The translations under genes and the position numbers were made by a program. 45,601 nt of DNA from Haloplasma contractile SSD-17B (GTDB taxonomy: Bacteria > Bacillota_I > Bacilli_A > Haloplasmatales > Haloplasmataceae), in contig NZ_AFNU02000016.1 in assembly GCF_000215935.2 (NCBI RefSeq), positions 1-45,601 on the forward strand, written 5' to 3'. Below are positions 25,936-35,473 of this stretch, in pieces. Within the stretch, counting starts at the first letter, position 1, and each line of letters opens with the position of its first letter. Under the pieces are notes generated by a model. That model was not told the DNA's origin. It saw only the letters and a program-made list of their open reading frames with translations, and made no database searches.

Positions 25936-26101
25936 TAATTTTATTCGTCTCCCTTTTGTAATATAACAGAGACAGTTAAATATATGTTTTTAAACCTAAT
26001 CATACTAATATAAGGTTATAATCTTACCTAGTACATATTATGTGAACTTTCTTTTTAAACATAACATTCATCAATATAAATACATTAGCACTAGCTTAAA
26101 C

Positions 26102-27967
26102 TTAATTTTTAAACGTGATATATGAAATAGATAATGGAGCAATAGTTAACGATAAGCATTGATCAAAACCATGAATTCCTTCATTTATTGTTAGAAGGTC
26201 TCCACCATTATACTGGTCTGATCCCCCATAAATACTCTTATCACTATTGATAATTTCAGAATATACGCCAGAATGAGGTACCCCTATTTTATAATCTTGG
26301 TAAACGAGTGGCGTACAGTTCATTACAATAATAACTAAATCCTGATCATTCTTCCCAAATCGAATAAAAGAATAGATACTTTGTTCATTATTATTTGCAT
26401 CTATCCATCTAAAACCATTATGTGAGTGATCGAGTTCATATAAAGCTTTATGACTTCTATACACCCCTATGATATCTTTAACAAATCGGTTTGCACTATT
26501 GTGTGTTGGATAGTCGAAAAGATTCCAATCTAACTGATCATGATCCTTCCATTCATGCATTTGAGCAAACTCGCCACCCATAAATATTAATTTTTTACCT
26601 GGATGGGACATTAAGAACCCCATTAACACGCGATAATTAGCAAACTTTTGCCAATAATCCCCCGGCATTTTTCCTATTAACGAGCCCTTCCCATGTACGA
26701 CTTCATCATGGGAGAATGGTAAAATAAACTGCTCATTGTAGGCATACGACATTCCGAATGTTAAATTATGATGTTTATACTTTCTGTATAGAGGATCTTC
26801 AGTAAAATAATCTAATACATCATTCATCCAACCCATATTCCATTTATAATTGAATCCTAACCCACCTTGAGAGGTCGGTTTTGTTACATTCGGATAGGCT
26901 GTTGAATCTTCAGCAATCATAAGAATATTACTCGAATATTCTTTGACTGATTCATTTAGCATCTTTATAAATGTAATAGCACCTTCATTTGTTCCTTTAC
27001 TCTCATTACCTAACCAATAAATTAAATTCGATACTGCATCGATTCTAAAACCATCTACATGAAAATAATTGATCCAAAATACAGCATTCGAAATCAGAAA
27101 ACTCCGAACCTCATTTCTTCCTAAATCAAAATTTACAGTGCCCCATACTTTATTTTCTCTGACATCATCAAAAGGATATTCAAATGTCGGTTCACCATCA
27201 AAGAGATAAAGTCCATGTGGGTCCTTACAATAGTGCCCAGGTACCCAATCTAAAATAACACCAAGACCATTTTGGTGGCATCTGTCAATAAAATACATTA
27301 AGTCCTTAGGCGTTCCGTAACGACTTGTTGCCGCATAATAACCTGTCCCTTGATATCCCCAAGAACCATCAAACGGATGTTCAATAAGTGGTAAAATTTC
27401 AATATGTGTATATCCCTGATCTTTAACATAAGGAATTAATTCATCGGCCATCTCACCATACGAGTAATAGTTTCCATCATCCTTTTTCTTAAAAGATCCA
27501 AAATGAACTTCATAAATTAACAGTTCTCGATTAGGGTAATTAATTGTTTCTCGTTGGCGTAACCAATCCTGATCATGCCAATCATATCCATCTAAATTGT
27601 AGAGCTTACTTGCTGTATTCGGTCTAGTTTCAGCATGGAAAGCAAATGGATCCGATTTTTCTAAACGTTTGTTCTGAGCTGTAAAAATTTCATACTTATA
27701 GTTATCATATTCACTGACACCCTTTATCTCAATATACCATATTCCCTCATCACTGATTTTTTTCATTTGATGTATTTGACCATTCCATCCATTAAAGTCC
27801 CCGATTACGTTAACCTTTCTCGCATGTGGTGCCCATACAGAAAAAGAGGCACCGATATTATGTCCATCCTGATCATAATTTAAATGTGCCCCAAAATGTT
27901 GATATGCTTCCTTCATTTTCCCACTGTGAAATAAATAACGGTCAAAATCTAATGGCATGTTTACCAT
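26102..27967 (-). CDS. glgB: 1,4-alpha-glucan branching enzyme (GH13)
   Basis: This 621-residue branching enzyme forms alpha-1,6 branches in glycogen. An N-terminal CBM48 domain contains FSVWAPHARKVNVIGDFNGW. The GH13 barrel then shows the nucleophile segment DGFRIDAVSN, the acid/base Glu in LMIAEDST and the transition-state Asp in FSHDEVVHGKGSL. A C-terminal all-beta domain closes the chain. The length is normal for the Gram-positive type. It starts 2 bases after recX and is the third gene of a ugtP-recX-glgB run, not adjacent in transcription to glgC. AAAGGGG lies 11 bases before the chosen ATG. Confidence 0.96.
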   Translation of the reverse strand: MVNMPLDFDRYLFHSGKMKEAYQHFGAHLNYDQDGHNIGASFSVWAPHARKVNVIGDFNGWNGQIHQMKKISDEGIWYIEIKGVSEYDNYKYEIFTAQNKRLEKSDPFAFHAETRPNTASKLYNLDGYDWHDQDWLRQRETINYPNRELLIYEVHFGSFKKKDDGNYYSYGEMADELIPYVKDQGYTHIEILPLIEHPFDGSWGYQGTGYYAATSRYGTPKDLMYFIDRCHQNGLGVILDWVPGHYCKDPHGLYLFDGEPTFEYPFDDVRENKVWGTVNFDLGRNEVRSFLISNAVFWINYFHVDGFRIDAVSNLIYWLGNESKGTNEGAITFIKMLNESVKEYSSNILMIAEDSTAYPNVTKPTSQGGLGFNYKWNMGWMNDVLDYFTEDPLYRKYKHHNLTFGMSYAYNEQFILPFSHDEVVHGKGSLIGKMPGDYWQKFANYRVLMGFLMSHPGKKLIFMGGEFAQMHEWKDHDQLDWNLFDYPTHNSANRFVKDIIGVYRSHKALYELDHSHNGFRWIDANNNEQSIYSFIRFGKNDQDLVIIVMNCTPLVYQDYKIGVPHSGVYSEIINSDKSIYGGSDQYNGGDLLTINEGIHGFDQCLSLTIAPLSISYITFKN

Positions 27968-27969
27968 GT

Positions 27970-28785
27970 TTATTCTTCCCCTTTCGACAACAAGTAGTTG
28001 CTAACGTGTTGATTAATCAATTCATAGTCAAATCCTTTTCTCATTAAAGCTTGAGTTAACTTTACTTTTAGTTCATAACCCTCGTGCTTACGCTCATATT
28101 TTTTTGCTAACTTACTTAGTTCCTTCTCTATTAATGAGTCTTCATTAATTTCTAGGTCAAAAGCAAATGAATTCATAACTTCATTTGCTAATTGAAAATC
28201 ATAACCCTTATTAATAATTTTTTTAAGAATCGATTCCTTCACCTTTCTAAGTGGCTTTTTAGGGGTGGATTTAGTCGATTTTTTGATTAACTGAGTGATA
28301 TTACAAGCTTGCTTATCTTCTGTATAGGTTGACAAGGTGTTTGTAGTCAGTGACTTAGAAATCCCCTTTTTAAACAGTTCCTTTTTTAAGAGCATAGGAC
28401 CTTTTAGATTCATAGTTTGTTGATAACTGACATATTCAATCGCGTAACGTTTGTCATCAATATACCCTAATGATTTTAAACGTTCAATAATTTGCTCTTT
28501 ATAATCTTTCGGACATTCCTTTTTATCTAAATAGTGACTGATTTCTAGTTCAGAACGCATTTTATAGGATATATAATTTAAAGCACTGGTATAGAAGGTA
28601 GAATAGCGTTCTTTTTCTTTAAGTAACGCTAATTCATCTAAAGACACCGTTTTTTTAGTATACAGATTTAACTCAATTAATTCGTCCTCTGTTAACTTGA
28701 TTTTTAACTCGTCATGTTTCTCGTCGTTTTGAAGTGTTATTTGATAAAAGCCAGATTTTAGTTTATTAATTTTCGTTACGTTCAT
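27970..28785 (-). CDS. recX: RecX regulatory protein
   Basis: This 271-residue RecX-family protein modulates RecA filaments and recombination. It has the family's three-helix repeats: one near 80-130 with RSELEISHYLDKKECPKDYK and LGYIDDKRYAIEYVSY, and others toward the C-terminus with KVKLTQALMRKGFDYELINQ. An N-terminal strand region of about 60 residues, as in Bacillus RecX, precedes them. Its start overlaps the end of ugtP by 20 bases, and glgB follows after 2 bases. The neighbours are metabolically unrelated. AAGGTG lies upstream within the ugtP coding region. Confidence 0.9.
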   Translation of the reverse strand: MNVTKINKLKSGFYQITLQNDEKHDELKIKLTEDELIELNLYTKKTVSLDELALLKEKERYSTFYTSALNYISYKMRSELEISHYLDKKECPKDYKEQIIERLKSLGYIDDKRYAIEYVSYQQTMNLKGPMLLKKELFKKGISKSLTTNTLSTYTEDKQACNITQLIKKSTKSTPKKPLRKVKESILKKIINKGYDFQLANEVMNSFAFDLEINEDSLIEKELSKLAKKYERKHEGYELKVKLTQALMRKGFDYELINQHVSNYLLSKGEE

Positions 28786-29905
28786 TTAAATACACCTTAT
28801 AATCATCTAAGATATGATGAACAATATTAGACGTTGAGTCCTTAATTCCAATATCTTTGATATTACGTTTCATCTCTTCAAGTAAGGATTCATCATTTAG
28901 TATACTTAAAACTTTAAATACCAGTTCGTCTTCCTGTAATGCGATCGTTGCAGCATGTTTTTGACTAAAATAGATGGCATTCTCTAACTCTTGTCCATAA
29001 GTAGGCATAAATAGAACAACAGGAACTCCTAAATTTGCAGCTTCTGTCATAGTAATTCCACCTGGCTTTGTTATCATCAAATCTGAAATACGCATTAGTT
29101 CGTGGATTTCATTGACATATCCAAAGGTATGTAAGTTCTCATATCCTTTACATTGCTTCATTAAGCGTTTATATAGTTTTTTATTTTTACCACAAATCAC
29201 CACAACTTGTATATGATCTTCCTCTATGAAATGTTTAACGACCTTGTCAGTCTTCGGCATGACACCATGTGCTCCCGAAACAATTAAAAGCGTCTTTTTA
29301 TTTGGGTCTAGATTATATTTTTCGTAAAGCGGTGCAAGTTTTATTTCCTTATAAAATTCATTTCTAACAGGAATCCCGGTTACTTTGTAATGGTCTTCAC
29401 TGATATCGCGCCTTTTTAAATAATAGGAAACATTTGCTGATGACAAAAAATGCAACCGTGTTTTATCGCTAATCCAATTTCCGTTTGCATAGTAATCAGT
29501 AATCACCGTATATAATGGAAGATTGATTCCTTTTTCATCTAAAAAATAGGCACATGCTACGGGATAAGTATTAATTATAATATCTGGTTTTACTTCATTT
29601 ATTTTGCTCACCAGTTGCGTCAAACCATACTTCATATAAGGTTTTGCTATTTTTGTATTAAAGATTTTATCTGATCCGTAAAACGCGAAACGATATAACT
29701 GTTGCGTAAGTCCTGGCTTATACGTTCTTAGATAGATTTTTTGAGTCCATTTTGATGTCATTGGAAACTCTTCTGAATAGAGGTCATATTCTAAGACTTC
29801 ATAGTTACCCTGTCTTAAAAATTCTTTTCTAATTTGCTCTGCAACTTGTATATGACCATTACCGTAAGGAGCTGTTAATATTAGTACTGTTTTTCTTTTT
29901 TCCAT
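28766..29905 (-). CDS. ugtP: UgtP-like processive diacylglycerol glucosyltransferase
   Basis: This 379-residue GT28-family enzyme resembles Bacillus UgtP (382 residues), which adds glucose from UDP-glucose to diacylglycerol. The products are the glycolipids and the lipoteichoic acid anchor. The MGDG-synthase domain starts KTVLILTAPYGNGHIQVA and includes PDIIINTYPVACAYF. The C-terminal nucleotide-sugar site is seen in SDLMITKPGGITMTEA and the preceding KLYKRLMKQ region. GGGGAGG precedes the ATG. It heads the recX-glgB run, giving a shared use of activated glucose by envelope and glycogen enzymes. No promoter or regulatory motif was recognised in the 220 bases upstream. Confidence 0.92.
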   Translation of the reverse strand: MEKRKTVLILTAPYGNGHIQVAEQIRKEFLRQGNYEVLEYDLYSEEFPMTSKWTQKIYLRTYKPGLTQQLYRFAFYGSDKIFNTKIAKPYMKYGLTQLVSKINEVKPDIIINTYPVACAYFLDEKGINLPLYTVITDYYANGNWISDKTRLHFLSSANVSYYLKRRDISEDHYKVTGIPVRNEFYKEIKLAPLYEKYNLDPNKKTLLIVSGAHGVMPKTDKVVKHFIEEDHIQVVVICGKNKKLYKRLMKQCKGYENLHTFGYVNEIHELMRISDLMITKPGGITMTEAANLGVPVVLFMPTYGQELENAIYFSQKHAATIALQEDELVFKVLSILNDESLLEEMKRNIKDIGIKDSTSNIVHHILDDYKVYLNERNEN

Positions 29906-30129
29906 GTTAGCCTCCCCATTTTCTATACTGAATCATTAATTTTTTACATATTTATTATATCATTCAATACTAAATAAATATATACATGACTCTATTTTAT
30001 GTGTAGTAATTGTTTGTTATAAGCTCATTCGAATAGCTTCCTATAATTATATACTCTACTAATAGGATTATATTTCTAAATATTAAATTTTTGCATATGA
30101 AAGTGTTTTCTACCTTTTTATGAGACATC

Positions 30130-30993
30130 TTAAGCTAAATCATCTCGGTTTATACTTAAAAATCCGCCACCCCAAACAGACGATAGTGCTATGACATATA
30201 CAAAAGCATGTTCATCAATCTTTGCTATTTTATTTTTAATTTTAATACTTTCACGTGGTGAACATATTGTGACAAGTTGTTTATACCGCCCGCCTTTATA
30301 GCCACCTTTTAATTCGAAAATGCTAACCCCACGCTTTATATCATTAATAATATAGTCGATAATTTCTTGTGGAGCGCGACTAATAATTTCAACTTTAACG
30401 CGACGAGTCCCTATACCGAATACAACTAAATCAATTGTCTTTATTGATACAAATTTAGTTATAATCGCATATAACGCGATTTCAAAGTCAAACACTAAGA
30501 CCGATGCAATAACGATGAGTCCATCGATGATTAACAGAATTTGTCCAATACTCATAAAAGGAACAAATTTTCGATACATAATCTTTGCAATTGTATCAGA
30601 ACCACCGGATGTGTAGCCACTTCTTATAATTAGACCTGAGCCAGCACCAGCAATCACACCATAATAGATGGTCGCAAGAAAGATATCTCCCTTGATGAAC
30701 TCATAACCTAAATGTTCAAATAGAATTAGAACGAGTGGGAAAAATAGTGATAAAAATAAAATCTTGTACAGTTCATGCTTTCCTAGAAATAAATACGTCA
30801 AAATCAGTACAACGATAGATAAAAGATAATAAATTAAGCCAAACGGTAATGGCGTTATTTCTTCTAAAATTATTGAAATTCCCGTAATACCACCTGTTAC
30901 TAGATTGTTCACACGTAGGATCGCGGTAATCGCATAGGCTGATAACACTACTCCTGTCGTTAAGAGTATATAATTTAATACTTTTTCTTTCAT
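30130..30993 (-). CDS. YitT-family membrane protein (DUF161/DUF2179)
   Basis: About 287 residues. Five to six hydrophobic segments in the first 200 residues belong to the YitT membrane family (VNNLVTGGITGISIILEE is a repeat signature, and YTSGGSDTIAK a second copy). A C-terminal soluble DUF2179 domain contains KGGYKGGRYKQLVTICSPRE. Function is unestablished; transport or signalling is suggested for the family. I chose ATG 30993 because AAGGATG lies before it; ATG 31002 sits directly on that site. It follows the flippase-like gene by about 11 bases. Confidence 0.9.
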   Translation of the reverse strand: MKEKVLNYILLTTGVVLSAYAITAILRVNNLVTGGITGISIILEEITPLPFGLIYYLLSIVVLILTYLFLGKHELYKILFLSLFFPLVLILFEHLGYEFIKGDIFLATIYYGVIAGAGSGLIIRSGYTSGGSDTIAKIMYRKFVPFMSIGQILLIIDGLIVIASVLVFDFEIALYAIITKFVSIKTIDLVVFGIGTRRVKVEIISRAPQEIIDYIINDIKRGVSIFELKGGYKGGRYKQLVTICSPRESIKIKNKIAKIDEHAFVYVIALSSVWGGGFLSINRDDLA

Positions 30994-31004
30994 AATGTTC
31001 ATCC

Positions 31005-32096
31005 TTATATGGTTGTCTTCGATTCTTTTTTTATTCGTCTTCTAGAACGTCTTTTTGCCACGCTTCTTGACTCTAAACTTTTCTTATAATTCAAACTGAT
31101 TGTTGCTAAAAATCCCATTAGAATAAATAGATAATAGGTAATTAATCTCCATAGCAACATGGCAACAAATAAAACATCTTCCTTAAAAAAAATAGCAAAC
31201 AATGAAACAAATGCAAACTCTGCACCACCTGTTGCACCAGGAGTTGGCGTATATGACATAATCATTTGGATAAACATCATGGTAACAAGCAAATTAAAAA
31301 CATGACCTTTAACCTCTAAACCTAAACCTATAAAAATTAAAATTGGAATAAAGTAAAAAATTAAGTTTCTAATCATATGGAGTGAGATTGTTTTAAACAA
31401 TAACCCCTTATTTTTCTTCAAAATTATGAGTTCCTTATGGAATTCTTCGATAAAATTTGAAAACTTATTAGCCTTATCTTCTAATTTAAATCGCTTCAGC
31501 CAATTAAGTTTTGCGAGTCCAAGCATAATTTTATTGACAATTATATTATAAATGAATTTAGATTCAGCTAGTACGAAAGTAGATAACGTTATAAAAATAT
31601 TCATCCCAAACCCAATAAGAAGGAGATAACCATAATCCGTCTGTTGATTAAAGTAATCATAACGTGTGAAGATTGCAAATATACCAAATAACACAATTGA
31701 AATCGAATAAGTAATAAAGTTCATGATTGCAACACAAGTGGCATCTGACACCTTTGCGCCTCTTGTTCCTAGATAGTATACCTGAAAAGGTTGTCCCCCT
31801 GTTGCAAACGGCGTGATTGAATTAAAGAATTGAGTCGCTAAATTTAACCTGTAGGAGTCTTTAAATTTAATCCCCAAGATTTTAAATTTTGAGAACAGAT
31901 ACAAAACTAATCCCTCTAAAAAAATATAAATGTTAAAAATAGCAAACGCAAGAATCATATACATTAGTTTAATTTTTTTAAAATGTTCCATAATTAAATT
32001 TAAATCTTGCTTGCTCCCAAAGTAAAAATAAATCATAAGAGCAATTGCAAAGATAATTATAATATTTTTTCGATATTTATGAATAAGACCTTTCAC
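31005..32096 (-). CDS. LPG-synthase-TM/UPF0104-type membrane protein (YbhN/AglD family)
   Basis: This 363-residue integral membrane protein has about eight helices. It contains the family signatures FFNSITPFATGGQPFQVYYL and YTPTPGATGGAEFAFVSLFA. These resemble the N-terminal flippase/membrane domain of MprF-type lysylphosphatidylglycerol synthases, without the C-terminal aminoacyltransferase. The C-terminus is a basic tail rich in Arg/Lys. A role in lipid transport or flipping is the family expectation. It starts at GTG 32096, with AGGGGTG upstream, and runs into the YitT gene as an operon pair. A DUF2156 domain like the missing MprF half is encoded separately at 38423. Confidence 0.87.
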   Translation of the reverse strand: MKGLIHKYRKNIIIIFAIALMIYFYFGSKQDLNLIMEHFKKIKLMYMILAFAIFNIYIFLEGLVLYLFSKFKILGIKFKDSYRLNLATQFFNSITPFATGGQPFQVYYLGTRGAKVSDATCVAIMNFITYSISIVLFGIFAIFTRYDYFNQQTDYGYLLLIGFGMNIFITLSTFVLAESKFIYNIIVNKIMLGLAKLNWLKRFKLEDKANKFSNFIEEFHKELIILKKNKGLLFKTISLHMIRNLIFYFIPILIFIGLGLEVKGHVFNLLVTMMFIQMIMSYTPTPGATGGAEFAFVSLFAIFFKEDVLFVAMLLWRLITYYLFILMGFLATISLNYKKSLESRSVAKRRSRRRIKKESKTTI

Positions 32097-32189
32097 TCTT
32101 TCACCCCTTTAGTATTGAGTGATTATATCAGCTATCTATAATTTAAAAACTCATTAATTATATCATTTTTTTCCAGTCAATAAAAGAAA

Positions 32190-32225
32190 AATAAACCTCT
32201 ATTTTATAATTATGAGAGGTTTATT
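32190..32225 (-). terminator. Terminator of the ATP-grasp gene at 32368
   Basis: AATAAACCTCT pairs with AGAGGTTTATT, and the minus strand continues TTTTTC-rich. It lies about 145 bases after the stop, in the 270-base gap before the flippase-like gene. Confidence 0.75.
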
Positions 32226-32367
32226 GTCATTTTATTTATATTTTATTTAATTAAACCGTGTATTTATTTTAAACAACGAGTAATCGAGTGTATAGGATTA
32301 TTTCATATGTTCATAACAATTGCACGATTCTATGTATACAAACGCATACGAGTAGTTTCCCAAACGA

Positions 32368-33591
32368 TTAAACTAAACTTATCGGTTCAACTTCAATTTG
32401 AAGAGTATTTCTTATTGAAACACCGTGTTCAATCGCATCCTGTGACGTATCACCTGTAGCAATTACATAACCATATCGATGCCCCATATGTTCTGGTGCT
32501 TTTAATAGAGTACCTATTCCCGGTTTTATAACCAAGCTCATAAACCCTTTCTGTCTGTTGACTGTTTTTAACCCTTTTATTCTTAATAACAGTCCTTCTT
32601 TTCTTGCGGTTATATGTCCTGTATATATAATGCGTTTCTTGTATGTGTGTTGATTAATATAAACGGGTAGATTTAAATATAAGTTCAAAATTTCTTTTAG
32701 ATAGTTAAATCCATATGCGTGACGAATCATTTGATTCATTGCACTACCTGAAATTCTTGGATTAATCTCAATTACATACGTTCCTTCCTCATTCTGTATG
32801 ATTTCAACATGGAAATGGCCGGACTTTATTGAGAATCTTTCTATGAGTGTGTAAAGAAGCTCGAGATCATGATCATTAATTGGATCGTATGGATTTAGCA
32901 AGTAATCTGTTATGACACCCTGCTTTTTAACCGACCATTGTCTAACCTTACACAAAAATGTGACAACTCCATCTAAAACCATACATTCTAATAAGTATTG
33001 CTTCCCGGTTATACACTTTTCGGCGATCCACTCCTTTTCCTTTTCAATAAGATCAGAATACGATTCTAAATCTTTTTTTTCTTTTATAAAGTATAGATCT
33101 CGCGATGAACTTCCTCGTATTTTTTTTAATACAACCGGCATGTTATAAAGGGTTAACAAATCTTCTTTGTTATGAATCATCTTAAACGGTATATTATATG
33201 GTTTATCTTTTAGTGCATAGCGCGTGTATAACTTATTCTCCATCATAAGAACTGACTTTGAGTTCATTACGTTGTTGTTACAGAAGTAATCCGATAACCG
33301 AGAAGCTATATAAACATACCCATCGACAAAACTTATAATCAATTTTAATGTGTAAGAGTTGAATCGATTGTTAATAAACCCTTTCACTTCATTTAACTGT
33401 TTTAGTTTTTCAAGGAAAAAAATTTCATCCACGTATTTAAACTCTTCCTTACTTTGATAAATACCCTTTCTATCCGTTAGAAGAATAATATGGTATCCCA
33501 TTTCAAATGCAATCTTTAGTGCCTCTCTACTCGACCCCGTGCGGTTTGTATTTATAAATAAAATTGCTTTCTTTTCCTGAATATTCAGCAT
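32368..33591 (-). CDS. ATP-grasp ligase (copy A)
   Basis: This 407-residue ATP-grasp protein belongs to the carboxylate-amine ligase group that also contains dipeptide ligases of the BacD type. After an N-terminal Rossmann-like region (AILFINTNRTGSSREALKIA), the ATP-grasp fold has VVLKKIRGSSSRDLYFI. The metal/ATP residues are in YVIEINPRISGSAMNQM. A C-terminal domain ends GHRYGYVIATGD, where BacD-like and PurK-like proteins have a lid. The substrates are not predictable. It is a diverged paralogue of the protein at 34206 (same GSSREA start, same EINPRISG and GHRYxYVxATG motifs), on its own transcript. Confidence 0.88.
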   Translation of the reverse strand: MLNIQEKKAILFINTNRTGSSREALKIAFEMGYHIILLTDRKGIYQSKEEFKYVDEIFFLEKLKQLNEVKGFINNRFNSYTLKLIISFVDGYVYIASRLSDYFCNNNVMNSKSVLMMENKLYTRYALKDKPYNIPFKMIHNKEDLLTLYNMPVVLKKIRGSSSRDLYFIKEKKDLESYSDLIEKEKEWIAEKCITGKQYLLECMVLDGVVTFLCKVRQWSVKKQGVITDYLLNPYDPINDHDLELLYTLIERFSIKSGHFHVEIIQNEEGTYVIEINPRISGSAMNQMIRHAYGFNYLKEILNLYLNLPVYINQHTYKKRIIYTGHITARKEGLLLRIKGLKTVNRQKGFMSLVIKPGIGTLLKAPEHMGHRYGYVIATGDTSQDAIEHGVSIRNTLQIEVEPISLV

Positions 33592-33721
33592 GATAACCCC
33601 CCCTATATCATATCTACTATAGTATATTTAAAATTCATTAAATTAGTTAATAATTATTTGTGACTGTTTAACTAGGTCATTCATACTATATATTAGTGAC
33701 AAATGATTGAGGTGATTTATC

Positions 33722-34054
33722 ATGTTTATGTTTATGAATTCAAATAAACAAAATGAACCAGAGAAGCAGGAAGAAAGAAACGATGAACGCAATACGGTGA
33801 AACAAAAAGAACGCCCACTTAACCAATTGGTCTACTCTCTTGTTAAAGAACAAGAATCACTGACAAGATTACTAGAAACAGAAGTAGGCAAAAACTTTCA
33901 TTGTTTAAGATACCATGATAACTTCAATGAACTACTAGCTATAAGTGAGAAAATTGAAGAAACGATGAAATTGATTATTAAAAAAGAGGAGATTATCAAT
34001 AAAATTCTAAAAACTATTGCTATATTAAATGCACAGACCTATGATGAGAAATAA
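33722..34054 (+). CDS. Unknown 110-residue charged helical protein
   Basis: The first 35 residues are polar and very rich in Glu, Lys, Arg and Asn. The rest, LVYSLVKEQESLTRLLETEV and KIEETMKLIIKKEEIINKI, reads as long amphipathic helices, possibly a coiled coil. There is no signal peptide or membrane segment. A weak resemblance to FlgN-type chaperones is not supported by any neighbour. GAGGTGA sits six bases before ATG 33722; ATGs 33728 and 33734 lie downstream in frame. It is one of only two + strand genes in the ligase island, between the two ATP-grasp paralogues. Confidence 0.7.
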   Translation: MFMFMNSNKQNEPEKQEERNDERNTVKQKERPLNQLVYSLVKEQESLTRLLETEVGKNFHCLRYHDNFNELLAISEKIEETMKLIIKKEEIINKILKTIAILNAQTYDEK

Positions 34055-34077
34055 GTATAATGGGTTTTTCCTATGAT

Positions 34078-34109
34078 TGCTGATGATTGCTAATATCATC
34101 AGCATTTTT
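34078..34109 (+). terminator. Terminator of the 110-residue protein gene
   Basis: TGCTGATGA (34078-34086) pairs with TCATCAGCA (34096-34104), followed by TTTTT on the + strand. Confidence 0.85.
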
Positions 34110-34139
34110 GCTTGACTTCTTAACAGGCGACTACAACCA

Positions 34140-34171
34140 AAAAAACTCTAGACAATGATCTAGAATTTTTT
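34140..34171 (-). terminator. Terminator of the YheC/D-ATP-grasp operon
   Basis: AAAAACTCTAGA pairs with TCTAGAATTTTT (one G-U in minus-strand RNA), and an A run on the left gives the minus-strand U-tract. It lies 35 bases past the stop of the gene at 34206. Confidence 0.8.
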
Positions 34172-34205
34172 TATCTCTTTATTCAGGCTAAACGAGCCAT
34201 TCAGA

Positions 34206-35438
34206 TTAACTATTTTTTTCATCTTCCTTATCCACTATAAACTCAATTTCCCTAATCGCACTCTTTGCATTCTCTATTGTTTCTACTTCGTGTTCACCTG
34301 TCGCTAAAACATACGCATATCGATGTCCCATTGACCTTGGTAGCATAATGGTATTTCCCTTTCTTGGTTTTACGTATACATGTAGTACCCCTTTAGAGCG
34401 CTTAGCTCTATTCTTTCCTGTTACACGTTCTAACGTTCCTTCTTCCTGTACCGTCGTATATTGTAAGTACACGGGACGTTTAATTTTTGGTCCTAAATCA
34501 TAGTGTTCATTTAATGCAAACTTTAACGTTTCCTCTACTAAATTTAGTCCAAGTCCGGCTTCAATTAATTTATTCATTCCACCACCAGAGATTCTTGGAT
34601 TAATCTCTATTAATTTCCAAGTTCCATTTACATAACGCATTTCAATATGACATGCACCATTTTCCATACCGTGAGCCCTTGTAATCTCCGTAACGACATT
34701 CTTAATTTCTTCATAACTTATTTTTGTCATTTCTACTGCTAAATAATAACCAGTAATAATAAAACGGTCATTAATATGACTAATTTCTTGCTCTACAACT
34801 CCAATAATATTGACGTCTCCATCAACCACAACTACCTCTATAAGGGATTGAGGACCCTCTAAGTACTCTTCAATTATGACCGATTCACCTGGGTATTTTG
34901 ATTTTAAATGATCGAATTTGCTAGTAAATGTATTAAAATCCTCTATTTTATAAACATCCTTAGAGCCAGTAGAACTCGGCGATTTTATAATTCCCGGTAA
35001 AAAATCCTTTAGAGATTCTTTATTATACGTTTGATCCGTATTCAATACTTTAAACATCGGTGCATAAGGTGTGTCACTCATCGCATTTCTAGACTTAACC
35101 TTATTCTCCATTTTGAATACGGCATCAGTTGTAAACCTCCCTAATCCAAAAAAATCAGCTAAACGACACGCCATGTAACAATGTGAATCTACAAAACTTA
35201 TGACAGTTTTAATATCTAGCCCTTTAAATTCAAACTTTTTTATAATTGATTTTAATTCATCATAATCGTCTATATTGCAGAGTTTCATTAAATGGACATC
35301 TGGATATTCTTCTCGTTGACGTATTTGTTTTTCTTTATCAGTAAGTAAAATCGTATAGTACCCCAGACGATCTGCTGCCTTAATTGCCTCCCGGCTAGAA
35401 CCAGATTTCTGGGTACCAATAAAAATAATTGTTTTCAT
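34206..35438 (-). CDS. ATP-grasp ligase (copy B)
   Basis: This 410-residue paralogue of the ATP-grasp enzyme at 32368 starts KTIIFIGTQKSGSSREAIKA. The ATP-binding part contains GIIKSPSSTGSKDVYKI and VIIEEYLEGPQS. The metal-binding strand is KLIEINPRISGGGMNKL, and GHRYAYVLATGEH lies near the C-terminus. Enzymes of this fold activate a carboxylate as an acyl phosphate and join it to an amine. It is encoded 35 bases after the YheC/YheD copy 1 gene and ends at its own terminator. Close linkage to coat-type and Mur-type ligases suggests that it supplies a peptide or amino-acid building block; that is inference. Confidence 0.88.
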   Translation of the reverse strand: MKTIIFIGTQKSGSSREAIKAADRLGYYTILLTDKEKQIRQREEYPDVHLMKLCNIDDYDELKSIIKKFEFKGLDIKTVISFVDSHCYMACRLADFFGLGRFTTDAVFKMENKVKSRNAMSDTPYAPMFKVLNTDQTYNKESLKDFLPGIIKSPSSTGSKDVYKIEDFNTFTSKFDHLKSKYPGESVIIEEYLEGPQSLIEVVVVDGDVNIIGVVEQEISHINDRFIITGYYLAVEMTKISYEEIKNVVTEITRAHGMENGACHIEMRYVNGTWKLIEINPRISGGGMNKLIEAGLGLNLVEETLKFALNEHYDLGPKIKRPVYLQYTTVQEEGTLERVTGKNRAKRSKGVLHVYVKPRKGNTIMLPRSMGHRYAYVLATGEHEVETIENAKSAIREIEFIVDKEDEKNS

Positions 35439-35473
35439 TGGTATACAAACCCCCTTATTTTTAGTTTATGTTT

